This document shows, piece after piece, positions 61,873 through 64,000 of a DNA stretch of 64,000 bases. This DNA is from Algoriphagus ratkowskyi (GTDB lineage Bacteria; Bacteroidota; Bacteroidia; Cytophagales; Cyclobacteriaceae), in the NCBI RefSeq assembly GCF_002150505.1, contig NZ_MSSV01000006.1:1-64000 (forward strand). Direction: 5' to 3'. The stretch's first letter is position 1. The number at the start of each line of letters is the position of its first letter. The notes below the pieces were generated by a model. That model was not told the DNA's origin, did not search any database, and worked only from the letters and a program-made list of their open reading frames with translations. The translations under genes and the position numbers were made by a program.

Positions 61873-64000
61873 ATGTGCATGCAAAAAACTTTTGGTCTAT
61901 TTTTAATTGGAATGCTATTTAGCACACAGCTTTTTTCTCAATCCTGGATCAGGATGCAGAGCTGGGGATTAGACTTAGAATCTATTACGTGGATAGATGC
62001 AAATGTTGGATTTACGGTCGGCGAAAACCTCATTATTAGAACCTCAGATGGAGGAATTACTTGGGAGGAGCTACCGATAAGTATTGAAGGGAAACTACTT
62101 GACGCGGCATTTTGGGATGGGAAGACAGGTATTGTCGTGGGTGAAAAAGGACAGATATTAAGAACGCTGGATGGAGGAAATACTTGGACTCAACTACCAT
62201 CAGTAACGACCAATGCACTGAACAGCTTAGCGATATTATCTGAAAATAGAATTCTTGCCATTTCAGATGCTGGAGAAATTCTGCTTTCTACAACAAAAGG
62301 AGCGACTTGGTCAAAAGTCATCTCTGGAACAAGCCAGAGTTTGAATGACATAACCGCTATAAATGTAGACACTGCCTACGTAGCAGGGAATCAAGGATTG
62401 ATTTTGAGAACATATGATGGAGGTGATAAATGGAATTCTTTGAATACTGGGATAGCTACCAATCTAAATGGACTCGCGTTTTCTACCCCACTCATTGGAT
62501 ATGCGGTAGGTGATGCAGGTATTATCATAAAGACAGTAGATGCGGGAGAAACTTGGACTAAGCAGCCTTCCTCAGTGAGTACAAATTTGCAAAAAGTAGC
62601 AATCAGTCCTTTGGACATAAGGATTGTCACTGTGGTGGGAGATGTTGCAACTTCTTTACGATCTGCTAATTCTGGGCTTACTTTTGCCAAAGCAAATCTA
62701 GGTGCTACAAATTCTCGAAATCTAACATCTTTGGCTTTCAAGCCAGCTAGTAATCTTGCTTTCGCAGTTGGTCAAGATGGCTACCTCCTTTCCTCTACTA
62801 ATTCTGGCAGTACATACACCCAGCGGTTGGCAGGGATCCGAAATGATTTTTCAGCTACGGATTTCAAAACTGATAGGGCTGGACACATTGTTGGTAAAAA
62901 AGGAGCAGATTATATCACTAGCAATGGTGCTACTAGCTTGGTTTATCGACCTGTTCCAGAAGAAGTAGACATTGTGGGGATGGATTACTGGAACACTTCT
63001 TTTGGCTATGTGGGAGCTGCGGCAGGAAAAATTTATAGAACGGGAAATGCCGGAACTACTTGGTTTTCAGTATCAGCCCCTACGAAAGAAACAATTACTG
63101 GTTTTTATCTATTTGCACCTTCAGTACTCTATATAACTGGAACAAAAGGGTATATGGCCAGGTCTTTTGACTCAGGAGTAACTTGGGATGCAGCAGGAAT
63201 CATTACAAATACCAGCGAAAATCTCCGTGACATTTCCTATTTTGATTATCAGGTAGGTTTTGCTATGGGGGATAATGGACAGATCAGCTGGACCAATGGC
63301 GGAAATGTATGGGAGAACCTTCCGAAATTGACTTCGGAAGACTTAAACGCATTATCGAAATTAGATTCCAACACTGCTGTAATTGTAGGCGATGCAGGAG
63401 TAATTTTGAAGTCTGTGGATAAAGCTAAAACATGGAAAAAGATCACTACTCCCCATACTGAAAATCTACATTCTGTGGATTTTTGGGATGAGTATTTAGG
63501 CTTTATCTCTGGTGACAACGGTCTAATTCTTCAGACGAAAGATGGAGGTGAAACGTGGGTCAAGATACCCAGTGGTACTACTCGAAAACTTACTGGTATT
63601 AGTGTCGGTACGCCCACCGTAGCTTTTGCTGTTGGGGATGACGGTACAATTTTGAAGTATGAGTGTATTCCACCTATTGCTCTGAGCGAGATTACAGGTG
63701 AGAATAAAGTATGCCTCAGTACGGCAAACTATTCAATTACGGATTCTAGCGTCCCAGGTGCTCAATTTGTCTGGCGAGCAGATGGAGGTGAAATTATTTC
63801 AGGTCAAGGAACCAACCTGATCGAGGTGTTGTGGAAAACTCCCGGAAGAAATGGGGTGTATGTAAGCATGGAAAATTTCTGTGGAAATGGCAATACTTCC
63901 TCGATGGAAGTCATTATTTCAGCCATTCCTTCTGCTTCAGTTCAAGTAACAGGAAATGGGACTGTTTGTGTGAATGAATTCACCATTTATACACTGCCAA
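61873..64000 (+). CDS. Large secreted Asp-box (BNR) repeat protein with PKD-like domain, 3' end outside window
   Basis: The frame is open from ATG 61873 (or the in-frame ATG 61879) to the window end, 709 codons. A signal peptide (LFLIGMLFSTQLFSQ) leads into at least six Asp-box repeats (TSDGGITW, TLDGGNTW, TYDGGDKW, TVDAGETW, TKDGGETW) of the YCF48/sialidase-like propeller type. At about residue 596 a new part begins (ECIPPIALSEITGENKVCLS) with PKD/Ig-like strands (AQFVWRADGGEIISG), as in many T9SS cargo proteins. The C-terminal sorting signal would lie beyond the window, so export by T9SS is a guess. The promoter is directly upstream. Confidence 0.85.
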   Translation, partial: MCMQKTFGLFLIGMLFSTQLFSQSWIRMQSWGLDLESITWIDANVGFTVGENLIIRTSDGGITWEELPISIEGKLLDAAFWDGKTGIVVGEKGQILRTLDGGNTWTQLPSVTTNALNSLAILSENRILAISDAGEILLSTTKGATWSKVISGTSQSLNDITAINVDTAYVAGNQGLILRTYDGGDKWNSLNTGIATNLNGLAFSTPLIGYAVGDAGIIIKTVDAGETWTKQPSSVSTNLQKVAISPLDIRIVTVVGDVATSLRSANSGLTFAKANLGATNSRNLTSLAFKPASNLAFAVGQDGYLLSSTNSGSTYTQRLAGIRNDFSATDFKTDRAGHIVGKKGADYITSNGATSLVYRPVPEEVDIVGMDYWNTSFGYVGAAAGKIYRTGNAGTTWFSVSAPTKETITGFYLFAPSVLYITGTKGYMARSFDSGVTWDAAGIITNTSENLRDISYFDYQVGFAMGDNGQISWTNGGNVWENLPKLTSEDLNALSKLDSNTAVIVGDAGVILKSVDKAKTWKKITTPHTENLHSVDFWDEYLGFISGDNGLILQTKDGGETWVKIPSGTTRKLTGISVGTPTVAFAVGDDGTILKYECIPPIALSEITGENKVCLSTANYSITDSSVPGAQFVWRADGGEIISGQGTNLIEVLWKTPGRNGVYVSMENFCGNGNTSSMEVIISAIPSASVQVTGNGTVCVNEFTIYTLP

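Overview
The window reads as the chromosome of a marine or environmental member of the Bacteroidota, most likely order Cytophagales, family Cyclobacteriaceae (Algoriphagus-like). This rests on: a SusC/SusD pair and several TonB-dependent or beta-barrel proteins; many lipoproteins with relaxed lipoboxes; almost no Shine-Dalgarno sequences; several exact copies of the Bacteroidota -7 promoter box TAnnTTTG; bacillithiol and kynurenine genes; and the mutL-rhomboid-rhomboid order. The species call is inference from gene content. No rRNA, tRNA, CRISPR array, transposase, integrase or phage gene was seen.

Layout. 1-5.1 kb: the 3' part of an outer-membrane beta-barrel receptor, then two AT-rich lipoprotein genes (beta-propeller, beta-helix). 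5.1-12.6 kb: fasciclin protein, pheS, a minus-strand kynurenine pathway group (3-hydroxyanthranilate dioxygenase, kynU, kmo), an M19 dipeptidase and a degenerate thiamine-pyrophosphokinase-like protein. 12.6-19.4 kb: two small minus-strand genes, a HigBA and a RES-Xre toxin-antitoxin pair, each with an inverted repeat at its 5' side, interleaved with prmC, an RsmB-type methyltransferase, guaB and a GNAT acetyltransferase. 19.4-27.4 kb: coaX, an M23 peptidase-fold protein, a PLP dehydratase, a decayed accessory patch (three small secreted or lipoprotein genes and two gene remnants) and a GH3-serine hydrolase fusion. 27.8-35.8 kb: the mutL-rhomboid-rhomboid operon, rlmN and an ABC-F ATPase (uup). 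35.8-36.5 kb: a repeat island of palindromes. 36.5-47.0 kb: TonB receptor, GH29 fucosidase, a GMC oxidoreductase pair, bshA, a fatty-acid hydroxylase, an SDR protein, a CsaA-like protein and a small secreted protein. 47.1-60.7 kb: a HisA-like protein lacking its first catalytic Asp, then an apparent minus-strand operon susC-susD-VCBS/ASPIC lipoprotein-SUMF1-like-Gfo/Idh/MocA-sugar isomerase-like-Asp-box lipoprotein. 61-64 kb: a DUF3365 haem lipoprotein and the 5' part of a long secreted Asp-box repeat protein that runs off the window.

How they work together. The kynurenine genes cover kynurenine to 2-amino-3-carboxymuconate semialdehyde. The SusCD operon has no glycoside hydrolase; its soluble partners are an exported (RR-signal) oxidoreductase and a TIM-barrel isomerase, suggesting uptake and periplasmic redox processing of a small polyol, sugar or glycoside rather than polysaccharide cleavage. 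This operon and the HisA-like protein are the best candidates for undescribed biology. Smaller novelties are the perfect 19-bp inverted repeat at the RES-Xre pair, the in-frame repeat inside uup, and the C-terminal stub of a second PLP dehydratase.
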